Below, piece by piece: positions 1-8,627 of a stretch of DNA of 64,000 bases. Position 1 is the first letter of the stretch; every line of letters begins with the position of its first letter. Source of the stretch: an uncultured Eubacteriales bacterium (lineage in GTDB: Bacteria > Bacillota > Clostridia > Christensenellales > CAG-917); assembly GCA_900548005.1 (NCBI GenBank), contig URIZ01000005.1, forward strand, positions 1 through 64,000, given 5' to 3'. Made by a program: the position numbers and the translations under genes. Below the pieces are notes generated by a model, which was given only the letters and a program-made list of their open reading frames with translations, made no database searches and was not told where the DNA came from.

Positions 1-2
1 CG

Positions 3-1793
3 CTTGTCACGGAATACACCGTTGAAAGTGCGAATATAGCTTTGCCGAACTTGACGAAGAAGGGATATGCGTTTGACGGTTGGTATGACAACGCAGCATT
101 TGACGGCGAAAGAGTAAACAATATTCCGCGCGGAAGTTACGGCAATATAAGCTTATATGCAAAATTCAGTGTTGTAGAATATGCGATTTCTTACGATTTG
201 CAGGGCGGAGTGAACAGTGTATCCAATCCCACAAAATACACCATAGAAAACCAAAATATAGTTTTGTCCGCTCCAAGCAGAGAATGCTATGCTTTTGACG
301 GTTGGTTTGAAAACGGATCGAAAGTCGAGAGCGTTGAAGTCGCAAGATGTGAAAACGTCAAATTGACTGCAAAGTGGACGGCAATCGAGTATACGATCAC
401 GTATGATTTGGACGGCGGCGTATGCCAAGCGAAGCTGCCTGCAAAGTATAGTATCGAAAGCGAAGACGTGATTTTGCCGATTCCGGGCAAAGACGGATGC
501 AAGTTTGACGGTTGGTATATCGGTGACAAAAGAATAGAGAAAATCGAAAAGGGAAGTCACGGCGATGTGACGATTTTTGCAAAATGGCGTGGCGCAACCT
601 ATGCCGTGCAATACGTGTGCGACGGCAATCACGACAACCCGACAGAGCTTGCGGTGGATGAAGAATACATTTTGAAGGACGCAGAGAAAACGGGATATTC
701 TTTTGAAGGTTGGCACTCGGACGAGAGCTTGCAAACAAGAGTGTACACCGTTATCTCAAGCGGAGAAACCGTGACGTTGTATGCAAAGTTTGCGCCCGTG
801 ACGTACACGCTCACCTATGATTATTCGGGCGGTGAAGGCGTGGAAAATCCGTCAACTTACACTGTTGAAAGCGAAGATATAATTCTCAATGCGGCAAGCA
901 AAATCGGCTTTGAATTTGTGGGCTGGTTTGTCGGCGAAGAGAAAATCGACATCATAAAGAAGGGTAGCGTCGGAGATATGACGCTTGTTGCCAAGTGGCA
1001 AGAAATCTCGCCTTTCGTTGTCGAAAACGGAGTGGTGAAAACCTACAGCGGTGATGAAAAACACGTTGTCGTGCCCGAAACCGTGGTCGGAGAGAAAATC
1101 ACCGCTATTGACGAAAATCTGTTGCAAAACATAGCAAACAGTGTTGAAATCGTTGAAATTCAGGCAAAAATTGAAACACTTCCGCAATCACTATTCTTCA
1201 ATTTGGCGAAATTGAGAATACTCACGCTTCCGTCAAGCATTGTGGAAATGCCTGCAAAACTGCTCAAAGACTGTGTTGCGCTTGAAGAAGTTACTTTGCC
1301 GTTTGTGGGCAAGACAAAGTATGTCGCAAACGATTTGACAAACAGAGATTTGCAATACACGTTTGCATACGTGTTTGGTCATTCTATTGATGGCGGCTTG
1401 TCTTATGAGATAAATCATAGTCCCGTGTCGATCAGTGCTGACGGCAAACATGAGATTGACGCAAGTTTCAGTATCGTGAGTATTCCGACCGCATTGAAAA
1501 AGGTTGTGATTTTGGACGGAGATATTATTGACTGCGCTTTTAAGAATTGCAAAGGGATAGAAAGTATTTCGGTGCTTGGCAGCGGAACGACGATTGAACA
1601 AATGGGCTTTGTTAAATGTTCAAGTCTTAAACGATTGGAACTTGCAGAAGGTTTTGTCAACTTCGGCGCATCGTGTTTTGCGGCGATTGCAAATCCTGCC
1701 GAGATTATCGTGCGCGATGCGGCGCAAAAATCCGCAATCGACAATTTGGCACTTAATGGCGTGACTGTCAAAATCGCCAACTCGGTTGCCTAA
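3..1793 (+). CDS. Surface protein with InlB B-repeats and BspA-like leucine-rich region (5' end outside window)
   Basis: The reading frame is already open at base 3, so the start codon and any signal peptide lie upstream of the window. The visible 596 residues hold one partial and four complete repeats of about 65-70 residues (to about base 1005). Each carries the Listeria/Bacteroides repeat signature: a YDL-x-GG start, a FDGW core and a closing LYAKF or AKW. This is the InlB B-repeat (List_Bact_rpt) family found in extracellular Firmicutes proteins. The remaining C-terminal part (about 1010-1793) has spaced phrases such as ITAIDENLLQN, LRILTLPSSI and LKRLELAEGF, typical of BspA-type LRR_5 repeats. 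No LPXTG motif, membrane helix or other cell-wall anchor is visible at the C terminus. Role inferred: adhesion or cell-surface interaction. It shares the repeat type with the giant gene at 41.5-61.7 kb. Confidence 0.8.
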   Translation, partial: LVTEYTVESANIALPNLTKKGYAFDGWYDNAAFDGERVNNIPRGSYGNISLYAKFSVVEYAISYDLQGGVNSVSNPTKYTIENQNIVLSAPSRECYAFDGWFENGSKVESVEVARCENVKLTAKWTAIEYTITYDLDGGVCQAKLPAKYSIESEDVILPIPGKDGCKFDGWYIGDKRIEKIEKGSHGDVTIFAKWRGATYAVQYVCDGNHDNPTELAVDEEYILKDAEKTGYSFEGWHSDESLQTRVYTVISSGETVTLYAKFAPVTYTLTYDYSGGEGVENPSTYTVESEDIILNAASKIGFEFVGWFVGEEKIDIIKKGSVGDMTLVAKWQEISPFVVENGVVKTYSGDEKHVVVPETVVGEKITAIDENLLQNIANSVEIVEIQAKIETLPQSLFFNLAKLRILTLPSSIVEMPAKLLKDCVALEEVTLPFVGKTKYVANDLTNRDLQYTFAYVFGHSIDGGLSYEINHSPVSISADGKHEIDASFSIVSIPTALKKVVILDGDIIDCAFKNCKGIESISVLGSGTTIEQMGFVKCSSLKRLELAEGFVNFGASCFAAIANPAEIIVRDAAQKSAIDNLALNGVTVKIANSVA

Positions 1794-1820
1794 TGCGCGC
1801 GAGTGTGGTATAAGTAAATT

Positions 1821-2369
1821 ATGAATGCATTGACGATTGTACACGAAACAATAAAGAGAGTCGTGCGCACAGGTGACGTGTGTATTGACGCAACCGCCGG
1901 GCGCGGCTATGACACCGCGTTTTTGTGCGAACTTGTGGGCAAAGACGGCAAGGTGGTGGCAATGGACATCCAACAAGACGCCGTTGACAGCACGCGCGCA
2001 TTGCTTCAAAGCAAGGGCTTGACCGCCGAAGTGGTGCTCGACTCCCATGCAAATATGGCAAAGTATGCTCAAAAAGAGAGCGTTAGATGCATAGTTTTCA
2101 ATCTCGGATACCTGCCAAAAGGCGATCACGGGATATACACGCATTTCGAGTCCACAAAGCAAGCGATAGAAAGCGGGCTCGAATTGCTTGAAAATGGCGG
2201 GCTTATGTGCGTGTCGGTCTATTACGGCGGCGACAGCGGTTATGAAGAAAAAGACGCGCTTTTGCCGTGGCTCAAAACTCTTGACGACGAAAAGTATCAG
2301 GTGCTTGCCACTTTCTTCTACAACTGGAAGAAAGATCCGCCGATCCCCATATTCATAATCAAGAATTGA
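1821..2369 (+). CDS. mnmM: YtqB/MnmM-family class I SAM-dependent methyltransferase
   Basis: 182 residues, the usual length of the YtqB (rRNA_methylase, PF06962) family. The SAM-binding loop is visible as DATAGRGYDTAFL (about residues 23-35), followed by an acidic residue at the end of beta-2 (VVAMDIQQ). The family signature NLGYLPKGDH is present near the middle. In Bacillus subtilis the member YtqB is now known as MnmM, which methylates the 5-aminomethyl group of wobble uridine in tRNA; the same role is inferred here from family membership. It starts 27 bases after the upstream surface-protein gene with no obvious ribosome site, and lies 30 bases before the phosphatase gene. The family call is firm; the exact substrate is inferred. 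Confidence 0.85.
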   Translation: MNALTIVHETIKRVVRTGDVCIDATAGRGYDTAFLCELVGKDGKVVAMDIQQDAVDSTRALLQSKGLTAEVVLDSHANMAKYAQKESVRCIVFNLGYLPKGDHGIYTHFESTKQAIESGLELLENGGLMCVSVYYGGDSGYEEKDALLPWLKTLDDEKYQVLATFFYNWKKDPPIPIFIIKN

Positions 2370-2399
2370 GCGGTTAGAATGTCGAAATTTAGGTGAAAT

Positions 2400-2888
2400 A
2401 TGGAAGATAAGAAATACAACGTGCTGTTTGTCTGCTCGTCCAACGTGTGCAGAAGCCCCTATTGCGAGTTTATGCTCAGGCGGATGATCGAAAACGACAG
2501 CGTTTTGAAAGGCAAGGTGCAAGTGAAGTCATCCGCCGTGTTCAACAAGTCAAAGCGCATATTTCCAAAAGCCGTGGACGTGTTGAAAAGAGAAGGTTTT
2601 GACGAAAAGCAAATCCTTGCGCACAAGCCGTCTTTCAAGACGGACAAGGCTCGCTTTGAAAACGCGGACGTGATCATAGGCATGTCCAAGATGCACAAAC
2701 TGCTCACTCCCAAGAAATATCGCGACAAATACATCACGCTGTCCGAGGCGGCAACGGGAGAATATGCTCCCGTGCCCGATCCCTTCCTTGCCACGTCGCA
2801 AGAGTCGTACGACAAGACGATGGACACGCTCAAACGCTATATCACGGAGTATTTTGCAAAGCTCAAAGCGAAGTTTGAAGAAAAATAG
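2400..2888 (+). CDS. Low-molecular-weight protein tyrosine phosphatase family protein
   Basis: 162 residues. The N-terminal P-loop reads VCSSNVCRS and fits the C-X5-R-S active site, with Cys12 as nucleophile and Arg18 as phosphate binder. The general-acid aspartate is in VPDPF, the usual D-P pair of this fold. Length and motif order fit LMW-PTPases such as YwlE and Wzb, which dephosphorylate tyrosine or arginine in cytoplasmic proteins; arsenate reductases of the same fold are a possible alternative. An AGGTGA ribosome site precedes the ATG. It is probably co-transcribed with the methyltransferase, ending at the hairpin terminator at 3025. Confidence 0.88.
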   Translation: MEDKKYNVLFVCSSNVCRSPYCEFMLRRMIENDSVLKGKVQVKSSAVFNKSKRIFPKAVDVLKREGFDEKQILAHKPSFKTDKARFENADVIIGMSKMHKLLTPKKYRDKYITLSEAATGEYAPVPDPFLATSQESYDKTMDTLKRYITEYFAKLKAKFEEK

Positions 2889-3024
2889 TGTTATGTTGAA
2901 AATATGCCGTTAGACCGCCAAAAACACGGCGAAACGCAATCCAAAACACAACGGTATGCAGTCGGAATATGGCAAAATGAAACCAAGAACACGACAAGCG
3001 AAAATCTAAAAACTCAATGCAAAG

Positions 3025-3051
3025 AAAAAGCACGCAACGGCGTGCTTTTTT
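3025..3051 (+). terminator. Rho-independent terminator after the phosphatase gene
   Basis: An 11-bp perfect stem (3025-3035 with 3040-3050) closes a four-base AACG loop and is followed by a T run. The stem starts with A residues, so it could also act on the minus strand, where the PH-domain gene ends at 3203. Confidence 0.9.
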
Positions 3052-3202
3052 CGTGTATGGGTTTATTAGTTTTGTTTTTGTATGTTTAGTTGTTTTTTGT
3101 TTAGTAGCTTTTTGTTGAGTCGGTTTGTCTTTCGCAGCGTCGTTTTGGTGCGGTCCGGCTTTTTGTGACTTTGTTGCGATTGAGCGGGGTTGATGCGCTG
3201 TT

Positions 3203-3889
3203 TCAGTCCAGCGGTGCGCCGCAAGAAGAACAGTTTTTGTCGGTGGAGCGGTTTTTTGTGCCGCAATATTTGCATTTGACCATTTCCACTTTCACGCCTT
3301 CGGTGAAAGAAACGTTCGTCTTGACTTTTGACACGAGCGATTGCAAGATTTTGCTCACTTCGCGCGGATTGTCAAGGTCCTCTATGACGGTTGCCTTTTT
3401 TGCGGCGGTGACGTAGATGTCACCGACTTTTGCGATTTTGTCGATGACGCCGTAGCGCACGTTGACAGCGGCAACGTCATGATAGTCGATTGTATCAAAG
3501 TTGACCGCAACAACGCCCGAACGGATGATGATGCGCCTGTCGGTGAAGACGTATTCGAGATTTTCGTGACGTTTTCTTGCGGTGGCGGCTTTGTATATCC
3601 ATATCCACACGGGCGCGAGATGAAGCACGAAAAAGATGCTCATAAACACGATCAGCGGCGTGGGAATGTCAAAGCCGTTGGTTGCCATCATGCCGATGAA
3701 AAAGCCGTCAAAGACGATCCATATCAGCGCGATGGGAAACATCTTTGCAATCGAGTTGGCTATATATGCGGATTTTTTTGGTTTGCCGCGCCAAGCAATC
3801 TGTTCGCCGTCAAGCAAAACGTCTTCCGCTTTGTCGGGGCGTGGCTCGCCGTTGCCGCTTGCAAAATATTTTTCGTTGAAGTCTGCCAT
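3203..3889 (-). CDS. Membrane protein with bacterial PH domain and C-terminal zinc ribbon
   Basis: 228 residues from the ATG at 3889, chosen because a strong AAAAGGAG site lies 7 bases before it; the frame stays open upstream but has no such site there. Residues about 50-105 form two hydrophobic helices (IALIWIVFDGFFIGMMA and FMSIFFVLHLAPVWIWIY). Then comes a bPH_2/YdbT-like domain with the typical YVFTDRRIIIRSG strand, and a C-terminal CKYCGTKN...NCSSCGAPL ribbon (two CxxC pairs about 10 residues apart). Bacterial PH domains of this type sit at the membrane. Function is unknown. It is a single gene, divergent from the DUF2804 gene. Confidence 0.72.
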   Translation of the reverse strand: MADFNEKYFASGNGEPRPDKAEDVLLDGEQIAWRGKPKKSAYIANSIAKMFPIALIWIVFDGFFIGMMATNGFDIPTPLIVFMSIFFVLHLAPVWIWIYKAATARKRHENLEYVFTDRRIIIRSGVVAVNFDTIDYHDVAAVNVRYGVIDKIAKVGDIYVTAAKKATVIEDLDNPREVSKILQSLVSKVKTNVSFTEGVKVEMVKCKYCGTKNRSTDKNCSSCGAPLD

Positions 3890-4035
3890 AGATTTCTCCT
3901 TTTGGTATATTTTAGCAAATTGTGCGGCGGCAATCAAGATATTTTTGCGTGTAGGCGCAATTTTGCGCGCTTGGCGGTAACGTTTTTCTGCAAAAATAAA
4001 TATCTTACAACTGTGCAAAATTTTTCGTCATAGTA

Positions 4036-4064
4036 TTGCCAAAAACCGCAATCTATGGTATTAT
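4036..4064 (+). promoter_or_regulatory. SigA-type promoter for the DUF2804 gene
   Basis: TTGCCA at 4036-4041 and TATTAT at 4059-4064 are separated by 17 bases. The predicted start lies about 25 bases before the ATG at 4096, which has a GGGGGAAAG ribosome site. Confidence 0.6.
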
Positions 4065-4095
4065 TTCTATGTAAATACTCCATGGGGGAAAGATA

Positions 4096-5181
4096 ATGAA
4101 CAAATTGCCCGATTACATTGAACAAACTCGTCTTCCGGCACCCACTCCGGACGCAATCGTAGAAAACGGCGAAGTGCATTTCGGCACGTTCGATATGCCT
4201 TTCAAGTCGCTCAATCTTCTCGACACCGTCAAGCCGTGCGGTCCGAAGATGCCCGAAAGCATGAAAGCATCGCGCTTGACCGAGTGGGAAGCTTTTGAAG
4301 TGCACATGGACGAAGGCGCGCTCATCAGCGCGGTTTACAAAACCGGTCCTATGGGCTTCTCCATTTTCGTCTGGTACGACAAGAAGGAAAACAAGATCTA
4401 TTCTTGGCGCAATCTCGTTCCCAAGAAAAAATCGAGAGTCGCGGCACAACTCGTGGACGATTATTGCTATCTCAAGACCAAACACAGCGAGTATAAAATC
4501 GAAAACGATTTTCTCAACGGAAAAGCGCACGCAAAAGGATTCACAAAAGGCAAAAGCGGTGAGTTTTCCATCGATATCTCGTTCGATCGCATTTCTCCGC
4601 TTGCAAACGGCGTTATGCCCCTTGGCAGAAACAATGACGGCTCGTTTAGAAACGCGCTTTACAGCGAGAAAGACTTCTTCAAGGCGACCGGCACGATCAC
4701 CGTCAACGGCAAAGCCTACGTCACCAACGAACGCTCGGTGGGCATCATCGACGACCACAAGGGATTCTATCCTTTCAACGCTCACTACGATTGGCTCACC
4801 ACGATGGGACAAATCGACGACAACGGCGTGAAGAGATATTTTGCATTCAACCTCACAAGAAATCAATCCGTCGATCAACCCAAATACAACGAGAACGTCA
4901 TCTGGGTTGGCAACGAGTCTTTCCCCATGCCGCCCGTTGTGTTTACGCACAAGAACGGCAAGAAGAAAGCGGACGAGTGGCACGTCACGGACGAGCAAGG
5001 TCTTGGCCTTGTTGACGTCACCTTCAAGCTCAATCGCACGTTCTATATGCCCATTCCGCTCATGTGCTACTACGCTCTCCCGTTTGGCACGATCAGCGGT
5101 TACGTCACCGACACCAACGGCAAAAAGTACGTTGTGGACGGCATGCTCGGCATCGGCGAAGACAAAACCACGCACATGTAA
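4096..5181 (+). CDS. DUF2804 family protein
   Basis: 361 residues matching DUF2804 (PF10974) in length and pattern. It has an N-terminal segment with the FGTFDMPFKSLNLLD phrase, a beta-rich middle, the motif GIIDDHKGFYPFNAHYDW, and a C-terminal stretch ending in YVVDGMLGIGEDK. No signal peptide or membrane helix is visible, so it is probably cytoplasmic. The biochemical role of the family is not established to my knowledge. It has its own promoter and its own terminator and so is likely a single-gene transcript. The family call is good; no function is claimed. Confidence 0.78.
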   Translation: MNKLPDYIEQTRLPAPTPDAIVENGEVHFGTFDMPFKSLNLLDTVKPCGPKMPESMKASRLTEWEAFEVHMDEGALISAVYKTGPMGFSIFVWYDKKENKIYSWRNLVPKKKSRVAAQLVDDYCYLKTKHSEYKIENDFLNGKAHAKGFTKGKSGEFSIDISFDRISPLANGVMPLGRNNDGSFRNALYSEKDFFKATGTITVNGKAYVTNERSVGIIDDHKGFYPFNAHYDWLTTMGQIDDNGVKRYFAFNLTRNQSVDQPKYNENVIWVGNESFPMPPVVFTHKNGKKKADEWHVTDEQGLGLVDVTFKLNRTFYMPIPLMCYYALPFGTISGYVTDTNGKKYVVDGMLGIGEDKTTHM

Positions 5182-5240
5182 GAAAAGCATAAATATGCAA
5201 TGCGTTGCATAAATATGCGGTTTGAAAATTGTATAAACAC

Positions 5241-5275
5241 AAAAAGCCTTTTCGCAAAACGGAAAGGCTTTTTTT
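5241..5275 (+). terminator. Rho-independent terminator after the DUF2804 gene
   Basis: AAAAAGCCTTT pairs with AAAGGCTTTTT across an 11-base loop and is followed by further T residues. The rest of the gap to about 5465 shows no gene or clear element. Confidence 0.88.
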
Positions 5276-5465
5276 GTTGCCGACAACAATGGGTTTGGCA
5301 ATTTTTTGTGCGGCGCGATTTGTGCTTGTTGTGTCGGTCAATTGCGTTTGTGTTCAATCAAAAGTGCGGGACACAGCCGACAGTATAAGTGCGAGGGACA
5401 ACGGGCGGCGCAGCTTGTCTTTGACAAGGCGTTGCAAAATTTGTGAAAATCGGCAATTTTGGGTA

Positions 5466-5494
5466 TGGACATTTTGCTTATTATAAAATACAAT
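5466..5494 (+). promoter_or_regulatory. Putative SigA promoter for the GH3 gene
   Basis: TGGACA at 5466-5471 and TACAAT at 5489-5494 with a 17-base spacer, in an AT-rich stretch about 37 bases before the ATG. The ribosome site for this gene is weak (AAAGGCG). Confidence 0.5.
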
Positions 5495-5530
5495 ATAGAT
5501 AGTAATAAAATAACAATATAAAGGCGATAT

Positions 5531-8047
5531 ATGAGTCTTATTTCCAAGATAGTGAATTTGTTTTCCCCGACGGCGCAAAAGTCGGCGGCGGACGGCAACA
5601 AAATGTGCGTGACAAGCCCTATTATGAGAGCGCGCGCAAGGCAGGCGGCGGCAGAAGGCATAGTGCTTGTCAAAAATGACGGAACGTTGCCCATCAAGAG
5701 CGGCGAAGAAGTGGCGGTGTTCGGGCGCACGCAATACGATTGGTTTTGCGTTGGGTACGGCTCGGGCGGTGACGTGAAAGCTCCCTACAAGGTGAGTTTT
5801 GCGGATGGTTTGAAAAACAAGAGTGGCATCAAAGTCAACGAAAATCTTGACAAAAAATATTCCGAGTGGTGCAAACAAAACGTTCCGGACGAAGGATTTT
5901 GGGGACATTGGCCGTTTTCCTTCAAGGAGATGCCCATAAGCGAAAACGAGATTTGGGACGCGGCAAAGACAAGTGACGTCGCAATCGTCACCATAGGTCG
6001 TGCGGCAGGCGAAGACAGAGAGCAAAAGCTCAAAGACGGCAGCTTTTATCTCACGCTTGACGAGCTTAAACTCATAGACAAGGTCACGGCGATTTTCAAA
6101 AAAACCGTGCTTGTGCTCGATGTAGGCAACGTCATAGATTTTGAAGAAATTGACAAATTCGGCGACAGAATCAACGCCATAGTGATTGCCTGGCAGGGCG
6201 GTATGGAGAGCGGACACGCGCTTTGCGACGTGCTTTCGGGCAAGGTCAATCCGTCAGGAAGGCTCACGGACACGATTGCCGCCGGGTATGACGCATATCC
6301 CGCGCACGATTTCGGGCACAAAGACTTCAACGTGTATGACGAAGACGTGTTTGTTGGCTATCGCTATTTCGAAACGTTTGCCAAGGACGAAGTGATCTAT
6401 CCGTTCGGATACGGGCTTTCGTACACGACTTTTGACACGAAGGGCAGCGTTGAACGGGCGCAAGACGGCGTAAGGGTGGCAGTCACAATCAAAAACACCG
6501 GCGACGTAAAGGGCAAGACGGTTGCGCAAGTGTACGTCAGAAAAGCGGACGGAATGTTGCCAAAGCCTGCAAGAGAGCTTGTCGCATTCAAGAAAACCGC
6601 CGAGCTTGAAAGCGGTGAAGAGACAAGTTTCACTTTCGATATAAGCGAATACGCGTTGTCGAGCTACGATGACGAGGGCGCAACGGGATACAAAGCGTGT
6701 TGGGTGCTCGAATACGGCGATTACGAGTTCTTTGTCGGCGAAAACGTCAGGGACGCGCAAAGCATAGGCATCGTGCAATTCGACAAGAAAGTCACGAGCG
6801 TTTGCCACACGGCTTGTTCGCCGAGCAAGGATATAGGCGCACTGTACAAATACGATACGCTGGATGCGGATATGCTCAAACGCGCAGACGTCACGGGCAG
6901 AGAAACCTTTGAAGAGTTTATGGCGAAAATGAACAGACTCTCCGAAGACGAGCTTGAAAACTTTTTGAGCAATCTTGAAAACGGCATGCAGTCGTACGGC
7001 TGGAAATACCATATCGTGAAGGGCGAGAGCGGATATCTGAAAGAGCGCATAGAGAGCAATATGCCCAAAGAGATTGCCCGCAGCGACGAGAAGATAGATT
7101 TCAAAGACGTCTTGGACGGAAAAAGAAGTCTTGACGAGTTTGTGGCAACTCTCTCGGATGAAGACCTTGAAAATCTTTGCCACGGCGATTATCTCATGAA
7201 CAGCCCCAAAGGCGCGGCAGGCAACGCAGGCGTATTTGGCGGAATAAGCGAAAGTCTTGCGGAAAAGGGCGTGCCCACCGCAACCACCACGGACGGACCG
7301 AGCGGCATAAGACTATGCGAAAAAGCGTCACTGCTTCCGTGCGGCACGTGCATTGCGTCCGCTTGGAACGAGCAACTTGCCGAGCAACTGTACGAGTGTA
7401 TCGGCGATGAGATGATCGAAAAGGGCTCGGACGTGTTGCTTGCCCCGGGCATGAACATACACCGCAGTATGCTGTGCGGACGAAACTTCGAGTATTTCTC
7501 GGAAGATCCCTATCTTTCGGGCAAGACGGCAAGCGCAATAGTCAAGGGCGTGCAGTCAAGGGGAGTGGGCTCGTGCGTTAAGCACTTTGCGTGCAACAAT
7601 CAAGAGCGGTTCAGATACGTCAACGACAGCCGACTCACCGAGCGTGCCTTGCGTGAAATCTATCTCAAAGGCTTTGAGATTTGCGTCAAGGAGGCAAAAC
7701 CGCTGTGCGTGATGACGTCCTACAACAAGGTCAACGGCGTGTATTCCTATCACAACTACGATCTTTGCACAACGATTTTGCGTGAAGAGTGGGGCTTTGA
7801 GAACATGGTTATGACGGATTGGTGGACGAAAAAAGCCAAAAATCCGCTTTTCAAAGGCGTGGACGACAACGCATACAGAGTGCGCGCGCAAGTGGACGTG
7901 CTTATGCCGGGCGGATCGCGACTTGGCGGCAAGTATGACGGCAGCACGCTCAAATCCTTGAAGAAGGGCGGACTTCAACGCGCCGAGTTGCAACGCACCG
8001 CCAAGAACGTGCTGAGAGTGCTGGGAAAACTGAAAAGAGAAAATTAA
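5531..8047 (+). CDS. Glycoside hydrolase family 3 beta-glucosidase, circularly permuted (C-domain first)
   Basis: 838 residues with the GH3 domains in reversed order. Residues about 30-310 are the alpha/beta sandwich domain normally at the C terminus: ARQAAAEGIVLVKNDGTLPI opens it and YPFGYGLSYTTF closes it. Residues about 315-420 are a fibronectin III-like domain (VAQVYVRKADG...PARELVAFKK). Residues about 530-838 form the TIM barrel, with DGPSGIR, VKHFACNNQE and the nucleophile Asp763 in VMTDWW. The same order is known in Ruminococcus albus and Butyrivibrio beta-glucosidases. There is no signal peptide, so it likely acts on imported oligosaccharides. The exact sugar cannot be read from sequence. 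The gene stands alone with its own promoter. Confidence 0.92.
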   Translation: MSLISKIVNLFSPTAQKSAADGNKMCVTSPIMRARARQAAAEGIVLVKNDGTLPIKSGEEVAVFGRTQYDWFCVGYGSGGDVKAPYKVSFADGLKNKSGIKVNENLDKKYSEWCKQNVPDEGFWGHWPFSFKEMPISENEIWDAAKTSDVAIVTIGRAAGEDREQKLKDGSFYLTLDELKLIDKVTAIFKKTVLVLDVGNVIDFEEIDKFGDRINAIVIAWQGGMESGHALCDVLSGKVNPSGRLTDTIAAGYDAYPAHDFGHKDFNVYDEDVFVGYRYFETFAKDEVIYPFGYGLSYTTFDTKGSVERAQDGVRVAVTIKNTGDVKGKTVAQVYVRKADGMLPKPARELVAFKKTAELESGEETSFTFDISEYALSSYDDEGATGYKACWVLEYGDYEFFVGENVRDAQSIGIVQFDKKVTSVCHTACSPSKDIGALYKYDTLDADMLKRADVTGRETFEEFMAKMNRLSEDELENFLSNLENGMQSYGWKYHIVKGESGYLKERIESNMPKEIARSDEKIDFKDVLDGKRSLDEFVATLSDEDLENLCHGDYLMNSPKGAAGNAGVFGGISESLAEKGVPTATTTDGPSGIRLCEKASLLPCGTCIASAWNEQLAEQLYECIGDEMIEKGSDVLLAPGMNIHRSMLCGRNFEYFSEDPYLSGKTASAIVKGVQSRGVGSCVKHFACNNQERFRYVNDSRLTERALREIYLKGFEICVKEAKPLCVMTSYNKVNGVYSYHNYDLCTTILREEWGFENMVMTDWWTKKAKNPLFKGVDDNAYRVRAQVDVLMPGGSRLGGKYDGSTLKSLKKGGLQRAELQRTAKNVLRVLGKLKREN

Positions 8048-8059
8048 TAATAAATAATT

Positions 8060-8480
8060 GTGGAAGCCTTATCCGAAAGCATGTGCGGGCGTACTTATTA
8101 ACGGATTGTGCGACTTCGAAGACGGAACACGAGCCGCAACGGCGGCGAGCAAATAAGCGCCGAGCTTGACGGTTGTACGAGCGACTGCGCCGTGTTGTTG
8201 GCTACTGCCTGGCGCACAAAGCGTGGTGGCATAACAAGGGGACGATACCTATCTATGCGAGTGCCGACTTCCCCTCTTCGAGCGATGTGTGGCTAAAAAG
8301 AGAAAGCACTATGTTCGAGAAGTAGGGGAAAGCCCGAAGGGAAGGGGTAACATTGCATTTAGGGTTTCAATCGCTCACCCCTTGTAGAGCCGTGAACAAA
8401 AGCCTATTCTTGCGACAAAAACAACTCTCAAACGCTTGCTTGGGACAAAAGCATACACTCTGCGACTATTGTCGGAAATA
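8060..8480. other. Hairpin-rich intergenic segment, candidate structured RNA or decayed element
   Basis: The 580-base gap between the glycosidase and adhE holds no convincing gene. It is richer in G+C than the flanking intergenic DNA and full of local pairing: GCCGC-AACG-GCGGC near 8133, TGCGCC pairing with GGCGCA at 8186-8216, a long imperfect hairpin between about 8269 and 8331, a CCC-GAA-GGG loop near 8333, and AAGGGGT pairing with ACCCCTT at about 8342-8382. I could not match it to tmRNA, RNase P, SRP or 6S RNA signatures. Strand and identity are unknown. Confidence 0.35.
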
Positions 8481-8516
8481 TTGATAAAAAACTATTGATA
8501 TACCGCCTGCATTTGC

Positions 8517-8545
8517 TTGACACTCTTGTCGGGTGTAGATATAAT
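8517..8545 (+). promoter_or_regulatory. Consensus SigA promoter of the adhE-hydS operon
   Basis: A perfect TTGACA (8517-8522) and a perfect TATAAT (8540-8545) with a 17-base spacer. It lies 82 bases before the adhE ATG, the best promoter match in the window. Confidence 0.85.
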
Positions 8546-8550
8546 TATAT

Positions 8551-8578
8551 CGATAAATAGTTATCGAATGTTCGATAA
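8551..8578. promoter_or_regulatory. Overlapping palindromes just after the adhE promoter, probable repressor site
   Basis: TTATCGAA at 8561-8568 is repeated inverted as TTCGATAA at 8571-8578 with a 2-base gap. An overlapping inverted pair CGATAA/TTATCG spans 8551-8566. The block covers about +1 to +27 of the predicted transcript, where a repressor would block transcription. The 18-bp size and half-site spacing recall Rex sites, which often control adhE, but the bases differ from the Rex consensus TTGTTAA-N4-TTAACAA. Confidence 0.5.
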
Positions 8579-8627
8579 GCGAATACCGATAGCATAAAAT
8601 TTTGATTACACAGATAGGAGAATCAAC

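Noticed and set aside
2904..3089. 61-codon open frame after the phosphatase gene
   Set aside because: It runs through the terminator at 3025-3051, and its sequence has no coding character.
8108..8296. Small open frame (62 codons) in the adhE upstream gap
   Set aside because: Arg-rich, no ribosome site, no family; the segment is better explained by hairpins.
8060..8480. tmRNA, RNase P RNA, SRP RNA or 6S RNA
   Set aside because: None of the conserved cores (tag frame with CCA end, GGAAAGUC/ACAGAAA pair, SRP GGAAGCAGCC loop, single long 6S hairpin) was found.
8551..8578. Assignment of the palindrome as a Rex site
   Set aside because: Half-site TTATCGA departs from the Rex consensus TTGTTAA at several positions, so I list it only as an operator of unknown regulator.
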